Shown here: positions 8,564 through 19,208 of the stretch, piece after piece
Position numbering within the stretch: position 1 is the first letter of the stretch
Layout: every line of letters begins with the position of its first letter
Assembly: GCF_000016325.1 (NCBI RefSeq)
Contig: NC_009436.1
Coordinates: forward strand, 4,154,001 to 4,218,000
DNA from: Enterobacter sp. 638
GTDB taxonomy: Bacteria > Pseudomonadota > Gammaproteobacteria > Enterobacterales > Enterobacteriaceae
Direction: 5' to 3'
Length of the DNA: 64,000 bases
Program-made: the position numbers and the translations under genes
The notes under the pieces: generated by a model
Databases searched by the model: none
Seen by the model: the letters and a program-made list of their open reading frames with translations, nothing else
What the model was told of the DNA's origin: nothing

Positions 8564-9630
8564 ACGCGTTGTCCTGTTTCGCCATCAAATAAGTGCAGAT
8601 GATTTTCGGGCAAATGCAGCCACAGCGTGCTGCCTGCTTTTGGGCGTTCCTGATGGGTCAGACGCACCACCATTTTTTGATCGCCCCAGCGCCCGTGCGC
8701 CAGGTTATCGGCCCCCAGCATCTCCAGTGTGTCCATTACTAACGGCACGCCGCCTTCCGCCTGCGAGCTTAACGCAATATGTTCCGGGCGGATACCGAGC
8801 GTCATTTTACGCCCGGATAAGCCGCGATAAAACCAGTTGATCGGCAGCGCCATGCCACTTTCCAGCTCGAAATGAGTGCCCGCGTTGCTGACGCGCCCTT
8901 CCAGCAGGTTCATCGCCGGGCTGCCGATAAAGCTCGCCACAAAGCGGCTGGCCGGTTTTTCATACACTTCGACGGGCGTACCGATTTGCTCGGCAATCCC
9001 TTTATTCATCACCATCACCCGCTGCGCCAGAGTCATGGCTTCGACCTGATCGTGGGTAACGTACAGCGAAGTCGTTTTGAGACGGCGATGCAAATGCTGC
9101 AGCTCAAGACGCATCTGCACGCGCAGCTTGGCGTCGAGGTTTGAGAGCGGTTCGTCAAACAGGAACACCGCCGGATCGCGCACAATAGCGCGCCCCATTG
9201 CCACGCGCTGACGCTGCCCGCCGGACAGTTCGCGTGGGCGGCGTTTCAGCAAGCCGTCGAGTTCCAGAATGCGCGCCGCCTCTTTGACACGCTCTTCGAT
9301 GTGGCCCTTGCCCATCCCGCGAATTTTCAGCCCCCAGGCCATGTTCTCTCCCACGCTCATGTGTGGATACAGCGCGTAGTTCTGGAACACCATCGCGATA
9401 CCGCGGTCTTTTGGCTCCATTTCCGTCACGCGCTGGCGATCGATCCAGATATCGCCGCTGGTCACACGTTCCAGGCCGGCAACCATGCGCAGCAGCGTTG
9501 ATTTGCCGCAGCCCGACGGGCCGACCATCACGATAAATTCGCCGTCCGCCACGTCGAGCGTCAGCGGCTGGATAACCTGGGTTTTGCTATCCCAGCTTTT
9601 GGTGACTGCCTGTAATTTAAGTCCTGCCAT
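8560..9630 (-). CDS. ugpC: sn-Glycerol-3-phosphate ABC transporter ATPase UgpC
   Basis: ATPase subunit of the UgpAEC2 importer. With the ATG at 9630 the protein is 356 residues as in E. coli; upstream codons in frame belong to the ugpE end. Walker [10 protein letters not shown] at 37-45, signature LSGGQ at 135-139, Walker B with Asp159-Glu160 (LFDEP), and a C-terminal TOBE regulatory domain from about residue 240 (MalK type). Lies one base after ugpE and overlaps ugpQ by four. Confidence 0.97.
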   Translation of the reverse strand: MAGLKLQAVTKSWDSKTQVIQPLTLDVADGEFIVMVGPSGCGKSTLLRMVAGLERVTSGDIWIDRQRVTEMEPKDRGIAMVFQNYALYPHMSVGENMAWGLKIRGMGKGHIEERVKEAARILELDGLLKRRPRELSGGQRQRVAMGRAIVRDPAVFLFDEPLSNLDAKLRVQMRLELQHLHRRLKTTSLYVTHDQVEAMTLAQRVMVMNKGIAEQIGTPVEVYEKPASRFVASFIGSPAMNLLEGRVSNAGTHFELESGMALPINWFYRGLSGRKMTLGIRPEHIALSSQAEGGVPLVMDTLEMLGADNLAHGRWGDQKMVVRLTHQERPKAGSTLWLHLPENHLHLFDGETGQRV

Positions 9631-9631
9631 C

Positions 9632-10477
9632 TTATTTCTCGCTATCGACCAGACCACGCACAAACGCGCGCTGCATGGCTAAAACAATGACTACGGGGGG
9701 GATGAGTGTGAGCAGCATTGCCGCCATCACCTGATTCCAGAGAGTGGTGCCTTCGCCGGTGGCGATCATGCCTTTGATACCCGCCACGGCGGTGCCGAGA
9801 TTGACGTCCTGCACAATCAGCAGCGGCCATAAATACTGGTTCCAGCCGTAGATAAAGGTGATCACGAACAGCGCCGCAAGATTGGTTTTCGACAGCGGCA
9901 GCACGATGTCGCGGAAAAAGCGCATCGGTGACGCGCCGTCGATGCGCGCCGCTTCAATCAGCTCGTCCGGCAGCGTCATAAAGAACTGGCGGAACAAAAA
10001 CGTCGCCGTTGCCGACGCCATCAGCGGCAGCGTTAACCCCGCGTAGCTGTCGAGCATTTTCAGGTTGGCGATCACTTCAACGGTCGGGAAAATTCGCACT
10101 TCGACCGGCAGCATCAGGGTGATAAAAATCATCCAGAAGAACAGGTTGCGCAGCGGAAAACGGAACCAGACGATGGCGAACGCGGAGAGCATCGACACCG
10201 TGATTTTGCCGACCGTGATGCCAAACGCCATGATGAAACTGTTGAGCATCATCAGCCAAAACGGTGCGCTGTTCGCGCCCACGCCCTGCGTCCAGATGGT
10301 CGCCATATTTTCAAACAGATGACCTCCGGGGATCAGCGTCATCGGTGTTTCGAACACGGCTTTGGTGTCCAACGTAGCGGCCACAAAGGCGATGTACAGC
10401 GGGAAGAGGATGACGATAATCCCAAGAATCAGCATGGTGTGGCTGAAAATCGTCAGCCCCGGACGGTTCTCAATCAT
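9632..10477 (-). CDS. ugpE: Glycerol-3-phosphate ABC transporter permease UgpE
   Basis: Inner-membrane permease partnering UgpA. 281 residues, as in E. coli, with six predicted membrane segments and the cytoplasmic EAA loop [20 protein letters not shown] that contacts UgpC. Overlaps ugpA by four bases, which implies translational coupling. Confidence 0.96.
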   Translation of the reverse strand: MIENRPGLTIFSHTMLILGIIVILFPLYIAFVAATLDTKAVFETPMTLIPGGHLFENMATIWTQGVGANSAPFWLMMLNSFIMAFGITVGKITVSMLSAFAIVWFRFPLRNLFFWMIFITLMLPVEVRIFPTVEVIANLKMLDSYAGLTLPLMASATATFLFRQFFMTLPDELIEAARIDGASPMRFFRDIVLPLSKTNLAALFVITFIYGWNQYLWPLLIVQDVNLGTAVAGIKGMIATGEGTTLWNQVMAAMLLTLIPPVVIVLAMQRAFVRGLVDSEK

Positions 10478-11361
10478 TGGTAGCGCACCTTACTTTCGAC
10501 ATAGCGGAACTGAACCACCGTCAGCACAATCACCAGCAGCATCAGCACCACCGACTGGGCAGCAGACGCCGAGAGATCCAGACCAGCAAACCCTTCGCGG
10601 TAAATTTTATAAATCAGCGTCGTCGTGGCCTGCACCGGCCCTCCGGCGGTGGCGGCATCGATCACCGGGAAGGTATCGAAGAAGGCGTAAACCAGGTTGA
10701 CCACCAGCAGGAAAAAACTCACCGGGGCGATCAGCGGCAGTGCCAGCTTAAAGAAGCGCCGAATCGGGCCTGCGCCGTCAATCGCGGCGGCTTCGACCAG
10801 CGATCGCGGAATGGATTGCAGCGCGGCAAAGAAGAATAAAAAGTTGTAGCTGATCTGCTTCCAGACCGACGCGAAAACCACCAGGAACATCGCCTGGCCG
10901 CTGTTTTGCGCATGGTTCCAGTCGTATCCCATCTCGCCGAGGAAATGGGTTATCAATCCGCGTCCTGGGTTAAACAGGAAGATCCACAGCACGGCGGCAA
11001 CGGCAGGCGCCACGGCGTACGGTAGCAGCATGAGCGTTTGATAGAGACGACTGCCGCGCACCACGTAATCCACCAGTGCGGCGAAGAACAGCGAGGCCAG
11101 CAGACCGCTGACAGTGACCATGGTGCTGAATTTTATCGTCGTCCAGAAGGAGTCGATGTAGTAGCTGTCGCGCCACAGCGCGGCGAAGTTATCCAGACCC
11201 ACGAACTGGCTGGACAAACCGAAGGGATCGACGCTTTGTACCGAGTACCACAGCGCTTCGCCCGCAGGCCAGATAAAGAAGATGACGGTGATAATCAGCT
11301 GCGGTGCGACCAGCAGATACGGCAGCCAGCGCGAACGGAACACCGGACGGGAAGATGACAT
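10474..11361 (-). CDS. ugpA: Glycerol-3-phosphate ABC transporter permease UgpA
   Basis: Inner-membrane permease of the Ugp importer, 295 residues, with six predicted membrane helices and the EAA loop [20 protein letters not shown]. Unlike in a tightly packed operon, it is separated from ugpB by 165 bases containing an inverted pair of GAGAGGG repeats, which may lower expression of the permease relative to the binding protein. Confidence 0.96.
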   Translation of the reverse strand: MSSSRPVFRSRWLPYLLVAPQLIITVIFFIWPAGEALWYSVQSVDPFGLSSQFVGLDNFAALWRDSYYIDSFWTTIKFSTMVTVSGLLASLFFAALVDYVVRGSRLYQTLMLLPYAVAPAVAAVLWIFLFNPGRGLITHFLGEMGYDWNHAQNSGQAMFLVVFASVWKQISYNFLFFFAALQSIPRSLVEAAAIDGAGPIRRFFKLALPLIAPVSFFLLVVNLVYAFFDTFPVIDAATAGGPVQATTTLIYKIYREGFAGLDLSASAAQSVVLMLLVIVLTVVQFRYVESKVRYQ

Positions 11362-11380
11362 AGATTAGCTCTGCATTAAG

Positions 11381-11519
11381 TAGCCCTCACCCCGGCCCTC
11401 TCCCACAGGGAGAGGGGGATTCAATTCCCTCAATCTTTGGGATTGGAAGAATCAGTCCCCCATCTTTGGGAGTGGGAGAACAGTTCCCTCTCCCCCTGGG
11501 AGAGGGTTAGGGTGAGGGT
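11381..11519. repeat. Inverted pair of GAGAGGG-type repeats inside the ugp operon
   Basis: Two copies face each other: CCCTCACCC...CCCTCTCCC/GGGAGAGGG at 11384-11416, and the reverse, ending GGGTTAGGGTGAGGG, at about 11488-11519. Three CCCTCAATC- or CCCCCATCTTTGGGA-like segments lie between. The outer arms can pair over the whole 135 bases. It lies in the ugpB-ugpA intercistronic gap. Confidence 0.75.
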
Positions 11520-11526
11520 AAAAAGA

Positions 11527-12849
11527 TTAAGACTTCGTTGACTGCTCAAAGCGACGCAGCAACAGATTTCCACGCTCTACGGCAGAATCCAGCGCCTGCT
11601 GAGGGGTTTTCTTACCGGTCCACACGCTTTCCAGCTCTTCATCCACGATAGTACGAATCTGCGGCATATTGCCCAGACGCAGGCCTTTGGTGAACGGCAA
11701 CGGCGGCTTGTTCATCATCTGACGTGTGGCAATATCAGCGCCTGGGTTTTTCTCATAGAAACCCTGCTCGCGAGTCAGATCGTACGCGGCTTTGGTGATC
11801 GGCAGATAACCGGTTTTCTGGTGCCATTCGGCCGCGTTTTCCGGTTTCGCCAGGAAGTCGAGGAACTCCGCGACGCCTTTGTAAGTGCCCTTATCTTTGC
11901 CCTGCATCACCCACAGGCTTGCCCCGCCGATGATGGCGTTCTGCGGCGCACCTTTCACGTCCGCGTCGTACGGCATCATGCCCACGCCGTAGTTGAATTT
12001 GGCGTAGTGACGGATGTCTGCCAGCGAGCCGGAAGAGGCGGTCGTGATTGCGCAATCGCCGTTGTAGAACTTCTCGGTCGATTCGTCTTTACGCCCGAAA
12101 TAGCTGAAATCGCCCTTCTTGTTCAGCGCTTCCAGCAGCGCGATATGTTTGACCTGCTCTGGCTTGTTGAACTCAAGAACCGCGTCAGTGCCGTCGAAAC
12201 CGTTATTTTTGGTTGCCACTGGCAAGCCATGCCAGGCGCTGAAGTTCTCAATCTGGATCCAGCCCTGCCAGCCACTCGCGTAGCCACACTTCATGCCTGC
12301 GGCTTTCAGCTTCGCGGTGTATTCCGCCAGGTCCTGCCAGGTTTTTGGCGGTTGTTCCGGGTTTAAACCGGCTTTCTTGAAGGCGTCTTTGTTGTAATAC
12401 AGCACCGGCGTGGAGCTGTTAAACGGCTGAGACAGCAGGTGCCCGGTTTTGGAATCGGTGTAGTAACCGGAAACGGTCGGCACAAACTGGGATTCATCGA
12501 AGTTAATGCCCGCATCTTTGAACACTTCGTACACCGGTTTGATGGCTTTGGACGCCATCATGGTCGCGGTGCCGACTTCGTAAACCTGGAGCAACGCCGG
12601 TGCGTTACCGGTACGAAACGCCGCGATGCCTGCGCTCAGGCTCTGCTCGTAGTTGCCTTTGTACACCGGCACAATTTTGTAATCCGGGTGGGTGTCGTTG
12701 AAACGCTGCGCCAGGGAGTCAACTTCTTTACCCAGTTCCCCTTCCATGGAGTGCCAGAATGGAATGGATGTGACAGCCATTGCGTTCGTCGCAAAAGCCA
12801 GACCGATTGCCAGACCCAAAGCTGTGTGTCGTAACGATGTCATTGTCAT
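11527..12849 (-). CDS. ugpB: Periplasmic glycerol-3-phosphate-binding protein UgpB
   Basis: Solute-binding protein for sn-glycerol-3-phosphate and glycerophosphodiesters. 440 residues against 438 in E. coli. The signal peptide ends at ATNAMA (cleavage after residue 25, before VTSIPFWHS). The mature part is nearly identical to E. coli UgpB, including [12 protein letters not shown] and [14 protein letters not shown]. First gene of ugpBAECQ, which in E. coli is under PhoB and CRP control. Confidence 0.97.
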   Translation of the reverse strand: MTMTSLRHTALGLAIGLAFATNAMAVTSIPFWHSMEGELGKEVDSLAQRFNDTHPDYKIVPVYKGNYEQSLSAGIAAFRTGNAPALLQVYEVGTATMMASKAIKPVYEVFKDAGINFDESQFVPTVSGYYTDSKTGHLLSQPFNSSTPVLYYNKDAFKKAGLNPEQPPKTWQDLAEYTAKLKAAGMKCGYASGWQGWIQIENFSAWHGLPVATKNNGFDGTDAVLEFNKPEQVKHIALLEALNKKGDFSYFGRKDESTEKFYNGDCAITTASSGSLADIRHYAKFNYGVGMMPYDADVKGAPQNAIIGGASLWVMQGKDKGTYKGVAEFLDFLAKPENAAEWHQKTGYLPITKAAYDLTREQGFYEKNPGADIATRQMMNKPPLPFTKGLRLGNMPQIRTIVDEELESVWTGKKTPQQALDSAVERGNLLLRRFEQSTKS

Positions 12850-12900
12850 CTCTCTTATTGTGCCGGATGCGCGATATCACGCGTTTTATGCTCGCGAGGT

Positions 12901-12956
12901 AACATGACATGCTCGAATGACAGAAAAATAACTGTTTAATTACAAATAAGTGACAA
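12901..12956 (-). promoter_or_regulatory. Candidate PhoB-binding region upstream of ugpB
   Basis: On the minus strand this segment has three TGTCA motifs, including CTGTCAT and ATGTCAT, upstream of ugpB where pho boxes are expected. The spacing between the two best copies is six bases rather than the usual four, so the match is imperfect. Regulation by PhoB is inferred mainly from E. coli. Confidence 0.35.
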
Positions 12957-13013
12957 CCAGGAGGCAGAGGGATGATGGAACGGTGAAGGTAATGTGGCGG
13001 GAATAATAACTTC

Positions 13014-13190
13014 GTGCGGTCTGATGCCCTCACCCCATCCCTCTCCCACGGGAGAGGGAGCAAATACTAAAAAGGCAACGTGCGTTGCCTTTTGCTTTTA
13101 CCTTGTGCGGTCTGATGCCCTCACCCCAGCCCTCTCCTACAGGGAGAGGGAGAAAACACTAAAAAGGCAACGTGCGTTGCCTTTTGCTTT
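13014..13190. repeat. Two tandem 91-base composite repeats
   Basis: GTGCGG begins at 13014 and again at 13105, so the period is 91 bases. Each unit has the CTGATGCCCTCACCC head, a CTCTCCC/GAGAGGG stem, an AAATACT- or AACACT-type link, and the GGCAAC/GTTGCC hairpin followed by TTTTGCTTTTACC. The second copy ends against the livF stop codon. The remaining part of the 344-base ugpB-livF gap is the ugpB promoter region. Confidence 0.85.
13161..13186 (-). terminator. Terminator of livKHMGF
   Basis: Read on the minus strand, GGCAAC and GTTGCC form a hairpin (stem 13166-13171 with 13176-13181) followed by five T. It lies 8 bases after the livF stop. A second copy at 13069-13094 is part of the next repeat unit. 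Confidence 0.8.
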
Positions 13191-13193
13191 TAC

Positions 13194-13907
13194 CTAGCCA
13201 CCCAGATAAGCGCTGCGCACCGCTTCGTTGGCGAGCAGCGCATCGCCGGTGTCTTCCAGCACCACGTGGCCGTTTTCCAGCACGTAGCCGCGATCGGCGA
13301 GTTTCAGCGCCTGGTTGGCGTTTTGCTCGACGAGGAAGATGGTCATGCCTTCTTTACGCAGCTGTTCGATAGTGTCGAAAATCTGCTGGATGATGATCGG
13401 CGCAAGCCCGAGCGACGGCTCATCGAGCAGCAGCAAACGCGGCTGGCTCATCAGCGCACGACCGATCGCCAGCATCTGCTGTTCACCGCCGGACATAGTA
13501 CCCGCACGCTGAATACGACGTTCATACAGGCGCGGAAAGAGTTCATACACCCACTTCATGCGGGACTGGTATTGGTCGCGTTCAACAAAGAAGCCGCCCA
13601 TTGCCAGGTTCTCTTCCACCGTCATTCGCGAGAAGACACGACGCCCTTCCGGCACAATCGCTACCGCTTCGCGCATGATTTTCGCGGTCTGCCAGTCGGT
13701 AATGTCTTTTCCATCAAAGATGATACGCCCGCTGGTGGCGCGCGGATCGCCGCACAAGGTGCCGAGCAGCGTGGTTTTACCCGCGCCGTTCGCGCCAATC
13801 AGGGTGACGATTTCGCCCTGATTGATGTGCAAGCTCACGTCGTGCAGCGCCTGAATTTTGCCGTAGTGGGCGCTGACTTTGTCAAAAGATAACATCGCTT
13901 TTTCCAT
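13194..13907 (-). CDS. livF: Branched-chain amino acid ABC transporter ATPase LivF
   Basis: One of two ATPases of the high-affinity LIV importer. ATG at 13907 gives 237 residues as in E. coli and follows the livG stop by one base; an upstream in-frame start adds MRHK. Walker A GANGAGKTT at 38-46, signature MSGGEQQ, Walker B LLLLDEPSLGL. Last gene of livKHMGF. Confidence 0.97.
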   Translation of the reverse strand: MEKAMLSFDKVSAHYGKIQALHDVSLHINQGEIVTLIGANGAGKTTLLGTLCGDPRATSGRIIFDGKDITDWQTAKIMREAVAIVPEGRRVFSRMTVEENLAMGGFFVERDQYQSRMKWVYELFPRLYERRIQRAGTMSGGEQQMLAIGRALMSQPRLLLLDEPSLGLAPIIIQQIFDTIEQLRKEGMTIFLVEQNANQALKLADRGYVLENGHVVLEDTGDALLANEAVRSAYLGG

Positions 13908-13908
13908 C

Positions 13909-14676
13909 TTATGCCTCACCCAAATAGGCGCGGATCACGTCCGGGTTGTGTCGAATTTCATCCGGCGTGCCGTTTGCCAGCGGCGTACCCTGGTTAACCA
14001 CGTAAATACGATCGGAGATCCCCATCACCAGCTTCATATCGTGCTCAATCAGCAGGATAGTGGTGTCGTGATGGTTACGCAGCTCAACGATCAGCTCGTC
14101 CAGCTCTTTGGTCTCTTTCGGGTTTAAGCCTGCGGCCGGTTCATCCAGCATCAGAATTTCTGGCTGCGTCACCATGCAGCGGATAATCTCCAGACGGCGC
14201 TGATCGCCATAAGCGAGGTTGCTCGCCTGACGGTTGGCGTGCTGGAGCAAGCCGATGCGCTCGAGCCAGGTCGCCGCACGATCCAGCGCTTCGGCCTGCG
14301 CACGGCGGAAAGCAGGGGTTTTCAGTAAGCCCGAGAACACGCCGGTTTTGAGCTGCTGATGCTGGGCTACCAGCAGGTTTTCAATTACCGTCATCTCACG
14401 GAACAGACGCACGTGCTGGAAAGTACGCACCACGCCCATCCGCGCAATTTGCTGGCCCGGTAAGCCTTCGAGATGCTTATCGCCCAGCATGATGGTCCCG
14501 CCCGTCGGCTTATAAAAACCGGTCAGGCAGTTAAAGACGGTGGTTTTCCCTGCGCCGTTCGGGCCAATCAGGGAGACAATCTCTTTTGGATGCAAATCCA
14601 GCGACACGTTGTTGACCGCCAGCAGGCCGCCAAAACGCATCATCAGGCCGTTCACGGTTAATAATGGCTGACTCAT
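13909..14676 (-). CDS. livG: Branched-chain amino acid ABC transporter ATPase LivG
   Basis: Second ATPase of the LIV importer, 255 residues. Walker [10 protein letters not shown] at 38-46 and Walker [12 protein letters not shown]. The signature region reads [11 protein letters not shown] rather than LSGGQ, which is normal for LivG. It overlaps livM by four bases at its start and almost touches livF at its end. Confidence 0.97.
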   Translation of the reverse strand: MSQPLLTVNGLMMRFGGLLAVNNVSLDLHPKEIVSLIGPNGAGKTTVFNCLTGFYKPTGGTIMLGDKHLEGLPGQQIARMGVVRTFQHVRLFREMTVIENLLVAQHQQLKTGVFSGLLKTPAFRRAQAEALDRAATWLERIGLLQHANRQASNLAYGDQRRLEIIRCMVTQPEILMLDEPAAGLNPKETKELDELIVELRNHHDTTILLIEHDMKLVMGISDRIYVVNQGTPLANGTPDEIRHNPDVIRAYLGEA

Positions 14677-15950
14677 GCCTGCTCTCCTTTCGCCTGAGCG
14701 TTTTTCAGCTTCAGCTGTGGACGGGTCATCGGCAGCAAGCCTTGCGGACGCCAGATCATCATCAGCACCATCAAACCACCCAGCATTAACATGCTGTATT
14801 CATTAAAGTCGCGCATCAATTCACGGGAAACAACCAGCAAAATCGCCGCGAGGATAACCGCAAACTGCGAGCCCATTCCGCCCAGCACGACGATGGCCAG
14901 CACGAAAGCCGACTCGGCAAAGGTGAACGATTCCGGGCTGACAAAGCCCTGGCGCGCAGCAAACAGCGTTCCGGCAAAACCGGCAAACGCGGCGCTGATG
15001 GTAAATGCCGTCAGCTTGATGCGGGTCGGGTTCAGACCCAGCGAGCGGCAGGCGATTTCGTCTTCACGCAATGCTTCCCACGCCCGGCCCAGCGGCATCC
15101 GCAGCAGGCGGTTAATCACGAACAGCGTCACCACTACCAGCAACAGCGCCACCAGATAGAGCCAAATCACGCGGTCGGACGGGTCGTATTTGATGCCAAA
15201 GAAGTTGCTGAACGTATCCCACCCGCCTTCGCGCGCGGTACGGCTGAACTCAAGGCCAAAGAACGTCGGTTTAGGGATCTGGCTGACGCCATTCGGACCG
15301 CCGGTGATCTCGGTGTTATTCAGCAGCAGGATACGGACGATCTCACCGAAGCCCAGCGTCACAATCGCCAGATAGTCACCGCGCAAACGCAGCACCGGGA
15401 AGCCCAGCAGGAAACCTGCGGCGGCAGACACCAGCCCCGCCAGCGGCAGACAGGTCCAGAAACCGAGACCGTAATAGTGGTTCAGCAGCGCAAAGGTGTA
15501 CGCGCCAATAGCGTAGAAACCGCCGTAGCCGAGCACCAGCAGGCCAGACAGCCCCACCACCACGTTCAAACCAAGACCCAGAATCACATAGATCATGGTC
15601 AGCGTGGCGATATCTACCGTGCCGCGCGACACCATAAACGGCCAGGCCACCGCGGCGACCAGCAGTGCAATCAGGAACAGTTTCTGCTTAACGGAGGAGC
15701 CATCAATCGCAGGCAAAACAAATTTTGGCCCAGAGACGTTTTTCAACGTTTTCTGGAAGACCGGGCGCAGCAGCTGGAACAAAAAGACCACTGCGGTACC
15801 AACAAACACCCACTGCCAGCGGATATCAGACGCGACATCCACCACCAATTTGGTGCCGTTAAGTTCTAACTGCACGCCCATGAAGACGCCCGCGAGAACA
15901 AAGAACATGGCAGCGGAGAGCAACGCCATCGCAAAATGCATCGGTTTCAT
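14673..15950 (-). CDS. livM: Branched-chain amino acid ABC transporter permease LivM
   Basis: Integral membrane permease, 425 residues as in E. coli. The N-terminal extension has membrane helices followed by the BPD_transp_2 core with the motif [21 protein letters not shown] and the cytoplasmic loop [16 protein letters not shown]. Overlaps livH and livG by four bases each. Confidence 0.97.
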   Translation of the reverse strand: MKPMHFAMALLSAAMFFVLAGVFMGVQLELNGTKLVVDVASDIRWQWVFVGTAVVFLFQLLRPVFQKTLKNVSGPKFVLPAIDGSSVKQKLFLIALLVAAVAWPFMVSRGTVDIATLTMIYVILGLGLNVVVGLSGLLVLGYGGFYAIGAYTFALLNHYYGLGFWTCLPLAGLVSAAAGFLLGFPVLRLRGDYLAIVTLGFGEIVRILLLNNTEITGGPNGVSQIPKPTFFGLEFSRTAREGGWDTFSNFFGIKYDPSDRVIWLYLVALLLVVVTLFVINRLLRMPLGRAWEALREDEIACRSLGLNPTRIKLTAFTISAAFAGFAGTLFAARQGFVSPESFTFAESAFVLAIVVLGGMGSQFAVILAAILLVVSRELMRDFNEYSMLMLGGLMVLMMIWRPQGLLPMTRPQLKLKNAQAKGEQA

Positions 15951-16873
15951 ACTTTTTCGACCTCCGGACGGCCCAGAATCCCGGTAGGCATCACCAGCAG
16001 CACGCCAATCAGCAGCGCAAACGACACCACATCTTTATATTCCGTACTCAGATACGCCGAGGAGAGCGCTTCGGCCACACCCAGAATCAGGCCGCCAATC
16101 ATCGCGCCAGGAATGCTACCGATCCCGCCCAGCACGGCGGCGGTAAAGGCTTTCATCCCCGCCATAAAGCCGATGTATGGGTTAATCACGCCGTAGAACT
16201 GGCCGAGCAGAACGCCCGCCACCGCCGCCATCGCCGCGCCAATCACAAAGGTCAGCGCAATCACGCGATCGGTATTGATACCGAGCAGGCTCGCCATTTT
16301 CAGGTCTTCTGCACAGGCACGACAGGCGCGGCCCATGCGGGAATAACGGATAAAAATGGTCAGCGCCAGCATCGCCAGGAAGGTCACAATCCAGATAACC
16401 AGCTGCATGGTGGTGATTGAGGCAGAGAAGTTTTCACTCGCGCCGACAATCCACTGGCCATTAAACAGACTAGGCAGCGCCACGTCGCGAGAGCCTTCGG
16501 TCAGGCTGACGTAGTTTTGCAGGAATATTGACATCCCGATGGCGGAGATCAGTGCGATCAGGCGTTTGGAGCTGCGTACAGGCCGATAGGCCACGCGTTC
16601 GATGCTCCAGCCATAGGCGCTGGCAATCACAATCGCCCCCACAAATCCGGCGCCGACCAGCAGCCAGCTGCTGTCGATGCCCATCATCATGAGTGCGGCA
16701 ATGATCATAAAGGAGACATAACTGCCGATCATGTAGACCTCGCCGTGGGCGAAGTTGATCATGCCGATAATGCCGTAAACCATCGTATAGCCGATGGCGA
16801 TCAGCGCGTAGGTGCTTCCCAGCGTGACGCCGTTAAACATCTGCTGCAAGAAATAGAGAAACTGCTCTGACAT
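15947..16873 (-). CDS. livH: Branched-chain amino acid ABC transporter permease LivH
   Basis: Integral membrane permease, 308 residues as in E. coli, with the family motifs [16 protein letters not shown] and the loop [20 protein letters not shown]. Separated from livK by 61 bases containing a stem-loop, a common arrangement where the binding protein is made in excess. Confidence 0.97.
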   Translation of the reverse strand: MSEQFLYFLQQMFNGVTLGSTYALIAIGYTMVYGIIGMINFAHGEVYMIGSYVSFMIIAALMMMGIDSSWLLVGAGFVGAIVIASAYGWSIERVAYRPVRSSKRLIALISAIGMSIFLQNYVSLTEGSRDVALPSLFNGQWIVGASENFSASITTMQLVIWIVTFLAMLALTIFIRYSRMGRACRACAEDLKMASLLGINTDRVIALTFVIGAAMAAVAGVLLGQFYGVINPYIGFMAGMKAFTAAVLGGIGSIPGAMIGGLILGVAEALSSAYLSTEYKDVVSFALLIGVLLVMPTGILGRPEVEKV

Positions 16874-16891
16874 AAGGAAACCTTTTTAAAT

Positions 16892-16912
16892 CCGCCCGCT
16901 AAATGCGGGCGG
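16892..16912 (-). terminator. livK-livH intercistronic stem-loop
   Basis: CCGCCCGC (16892-16899) and GCGGGCGG (16905-16912) form an eight-pair GC stem with a five-base loop, followed on the minus strand by ATTTAAAAAGG, the livH ribosome-binding region. Probably a partial terminator or mRNA-stabilising hairpin. Confidence 0.65.
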
Positions 16913-16934
16913 CGGGATAACTTGTCTTCAGGCG

Positions 16935-18044
16935 TTATTTCGCGACGGTTGACGAACCGTCGGCATGCCACTGGAAGACACCAAATTCAAATCCCTTCAG
17001 ATCGCCTTTCTCATCCCAGTTCAGCGGCCCAATCACGGTATTCGCACCGTGAGCTTTTAAATCTTTGATTAAATCCAGCGGCTCTTTGCTGCCGGTGCGT
17101 TCCAGGGCGGTAGCCAGAGACTGCACGGCGGCATAGGTGATCCACACATACGGCCCGCTCGGATCTTTTTTCTGCGCGTTGAGCGCGTCTACGATAGCTT
17201 TATTCGACGGTTCCTGGTCATAGCGTTTTGGCATCGTCACCAACATGCCTTCGCCTGCATTGCCCGCGATGTTAGACAGCGAGGCGTTACCCACGCCTTC
17301 CGGCCCCATGAACTGCGTTTTCAGACCGGTTGCCCGCGCCTGGCGCAGCATCTGGCCCATTTCCGGGTAATAACCGCCGTAATAAACGAAGTCGATATTC
17401 TCTTTTTGCAGACGGGCCAGCAGCGCTGAGAAATCTTTCTCACCCGCAGTGATACCGTCGAAGAAGACCACGTTAGCGCCGCCTTTTTTCAGGTTCTCTT
17501 GTACGGAACGCGCCAGGCCTTCGCCGTATTGCTGTTTATCGTGAATGATCGCGATGCGCTGCGGTTTCACTTTTTCCAGGATGTACTTCGCCGCAGTTGG
17601 TCCCTGTGAAGAGTCCAGACCGGCGGTACGCATGATGTGCTGATAGCCACGCTGAGTCAGCTCCGGGTTGGTCGCACCGGGCGTGATCATCAGAATGCCT
17701 TCGTCTTCGTAGATGTCGGAAGCGGGCTGTGTGGAGGAGGAGCAGAGGTGGCCGATCACATACTGAATGCCATCGTTAACGATTTTGTTGGCAACGGCGA
17801 CGGCTTGTTTAGGGTCACAGGCGTCGTCATATTCCACGCCGACCAGCTTGTCGCCCTTGATGCCACCGTTGGCGTTGATGTCTTTGATTGCCTGACGCGC
17901 GCCGTTAAATTCCATATCACCCCACTGGGCAACCGGACCGGACATCGCACCCACCACGGCAATTTTAATCTCTTCCGCCATAGCTGCCTGCGAAATCGCC
18001 AGTGCAACCATTCCCGCGATAAATGCTTTCGCGTTCCTTTTCAT
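16935..18044 (-). CDS. livK: Leucine-specific periplasmic binding protein LivK
   Basis: Leucine-binding protein feeding LivHMGF. The ATG at 18044 gives 369 residues as in E. coli; the frame stays open 20 codons upstream but those are non-coding leader. Signal peptide [22 protein letters not shown], cleaved after residue 23. The mature protein keeps the disulphide pair in DDACDPKQA and GHLCSSSTQ. It is a paralogue of LivJ at 19320-20420. Lrp regulation is known for E. coli. Confidence 0.95.
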   Translation of the reverse strand: MKRNAKAFIAGMVALAISQAAMAEEIKIAVVGAMSGPVAQWGDMEFNGARQAIKDINANGGIKGDKLVGVEYDDACDPKQAVAVANKIVNDGIQYVIGHLCSSSTQPASDIYEDEGILMITPGATNPELTQRGYQHIMRTAGLDSSQGPTAAKYILEKVKPQRIAIIHDKQQYGEGLARSVQENLKKGGANVVFFDGITAGEKDFSALLARLQKENIDFVYYGGYYPEMGQMLRQARATGLKTQFMGPEGVGNASLSNIAGNAGEGMLVTMPKRYDQEPSNKAIVDALNAQKKDPSGPYVWITYAAVQSLATALERTGSKEPLDLIKDLKAHGANTVIGPLNWDEKGDLKGFEFGVFQWHADGSSTVAK

Positions 18045-18467
18045 CTCTGAATCCCCATTCGTGATGTCGTGTATATATTTTGTTTTATTATGGTTAAAAA
18101 GCATTCTGTACTTTTAATGAACAACGCTATTTTTACCAGTGCCTTTAATGGTTTAGCGCAGTTTTTTGCCAAAAACCAGACTAAAATCTCTATTTTTCAG
18201 GCGATTAAGCAAAGATAATATTCTGAAATCAGACAGAGATAAACAAATAAAAGCGCGGTTTGCAGCATAAAATAACGGTACAAAGCGCCGAATAATTCAC
18301 TACCATTCAGGTTAAAATTCTGCTTATTTTTCGATCCCTGCGTTTTATAGCTACTCTTGTTGCTGCCAAAAAAGTAATCACCTGGAGAATGGATTTAAAA
18401 AGTGGAAGCCGCTGGCGAGATAAATTGAGTACACTGCCTTACTCTTTTTGATTTGGACAAGCAGCTA
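18045..18467. other. livK-panM intergenic region, no gene seen
   Basis: 423 bases, AT-rich, between the divergent livK and panM. It must hold the livK promoter and the panM promoter. I saw no ORF with coding character, no repeat of the families found elsewhere, and no clear terminator. Confidence 0.6.
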
Positions 18468-18851
18468 ATGAAACTGACTATCCTTCGTCTGGTGTCCTTT
18501 AGCGACCAGGATCTTATCGACCTGGGCAAAATCTGGCCGGAATATTCCTCTTCTTCGCTCGCCGTTGATGAACATCACCGTATCTACGCCGCCCGTTTTA
18601 ATGAACGCTTGCTGGGCGCAGTGCGCGTCACGCTGAGCGGTACGCGAGGCGCGCTGGATTCGCTGCGCGTGCGTGATGTCACGCGACGTCGCGGCGTGGG
18701 GCAATATTTGATCGAAGAAGTGATTCGCCATCATCCCGATGTGACGTCCTGGTGGATGGCCGATGTCGGCGTTGAGGACCGCAGCGTAATGGCGGCGTTT
18801 ATGCTGGCATTGGGGTTTGTGGATGTGGAGATGGGCTGGGAAAAGCGCTAA
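18468..18851 (+). CDS. panM: PanD maturation factor PanM (PanZ)
   Basis: GNAT-like protein that binds acetyl-CoA and triggers self-cleavage of the aspartate decarboxylase PanD, so that beta-alanine for CoA is made. ATG at 18468 gives 127 residues as in E. coli; a TTG five codons upstream is unlikely. The acetyl-CoA loop RRRGVGQYL is at residues 73-81. Single gene between the two liv units, as in E. coli. Confidence 0.95.
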   Translation: MKLTILRLVSFSDQDLIDLGKIWPEYSSSSLAVDEHHRIYAARFNERLLGAVRVTLSGTRGALDSLRVRDVTRRRGVGQYLIEEVIRHHPDVTSWWMADVGVEDRSVMAAFMLALGFVDVEMGWEKR

Positions 18852-18860
18852 GTTTTTTGC

Positions 18861-19171
18861 GGCCTGATGCCCTCACCCCGCCCTCTCCCACGGGGAGAGG
18901 GAGAAAAGATTGCACCGAGCAATTCCCCTCTCCAACGGGGAGAGGGAGAAAAGATCGCACCGAGCAATTCCCCTCGCACGGGGAGAGGGAGAAAAAGTCG
19001 CACCGAGCAATTCCCCTCGCACGGGGAGAGGGAGAAAAGATCGCACCGAGCAATTCCCCTCGCACGGGGAGAGGGAGAAAAGATCGCAACGAGCAATTCC
19101 CCTCCCACCGGGAGAGGGAGAAAAGATCGCACCGAGTAATTCCCCTCGCACGGGGAGAGGGAGAAAAGATT
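18861..19171. repeat. Tandem array of 43-45-base GAGAGGG units
   Basis: After the CTGATGCCCTCACCC head (18864), seven units start at 18881, 18926, 18971, 19014, 19057, 19100 and 19143. Each has CCCTC...GGGGAGAGGGAGAAAA followed by GATCGCACCGAGCAATTC; the last runs into a GGCAAC hairpin. Units 3-5 are nearly identical. No stop codons occur in most frames, so spurious ORFs appear on both strands. It fills the convergent panM/livJ junction. Confidence 0.9.
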
Positions 19172-19195
19172 AAAAAAGGCAACTTACGTTGCCGT
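19171..19195 (-). terminator. Probable livJ terminator
   Basis: On the minus strand GGCAAC-GTAA-GTTGCC is followed by six T. It lies downstream of livJ beyond an ERIC repeat and forms the end of the 43-base array. Confidence 0.7.
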
Positions 19196-19208
19196 TTCAC
19201 GAGAATTT

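Noticed and set aside
12728..13063. 111-codon frame on the minus strand upstream of ugpB
   Set aside because: It runs from a GAGAGGG repeat through the ugpB leader into ugpB in the wrong frame. No coding character.
18881..19171. Possible CRISPR array (regular spacing of repeats)
   Set aside because: Both the hairpin part and the linker are repeated almost identically, so there are no unique spacers, and no cas genes are near. The 62462 and 27429 arrays are rejected for the same reason.
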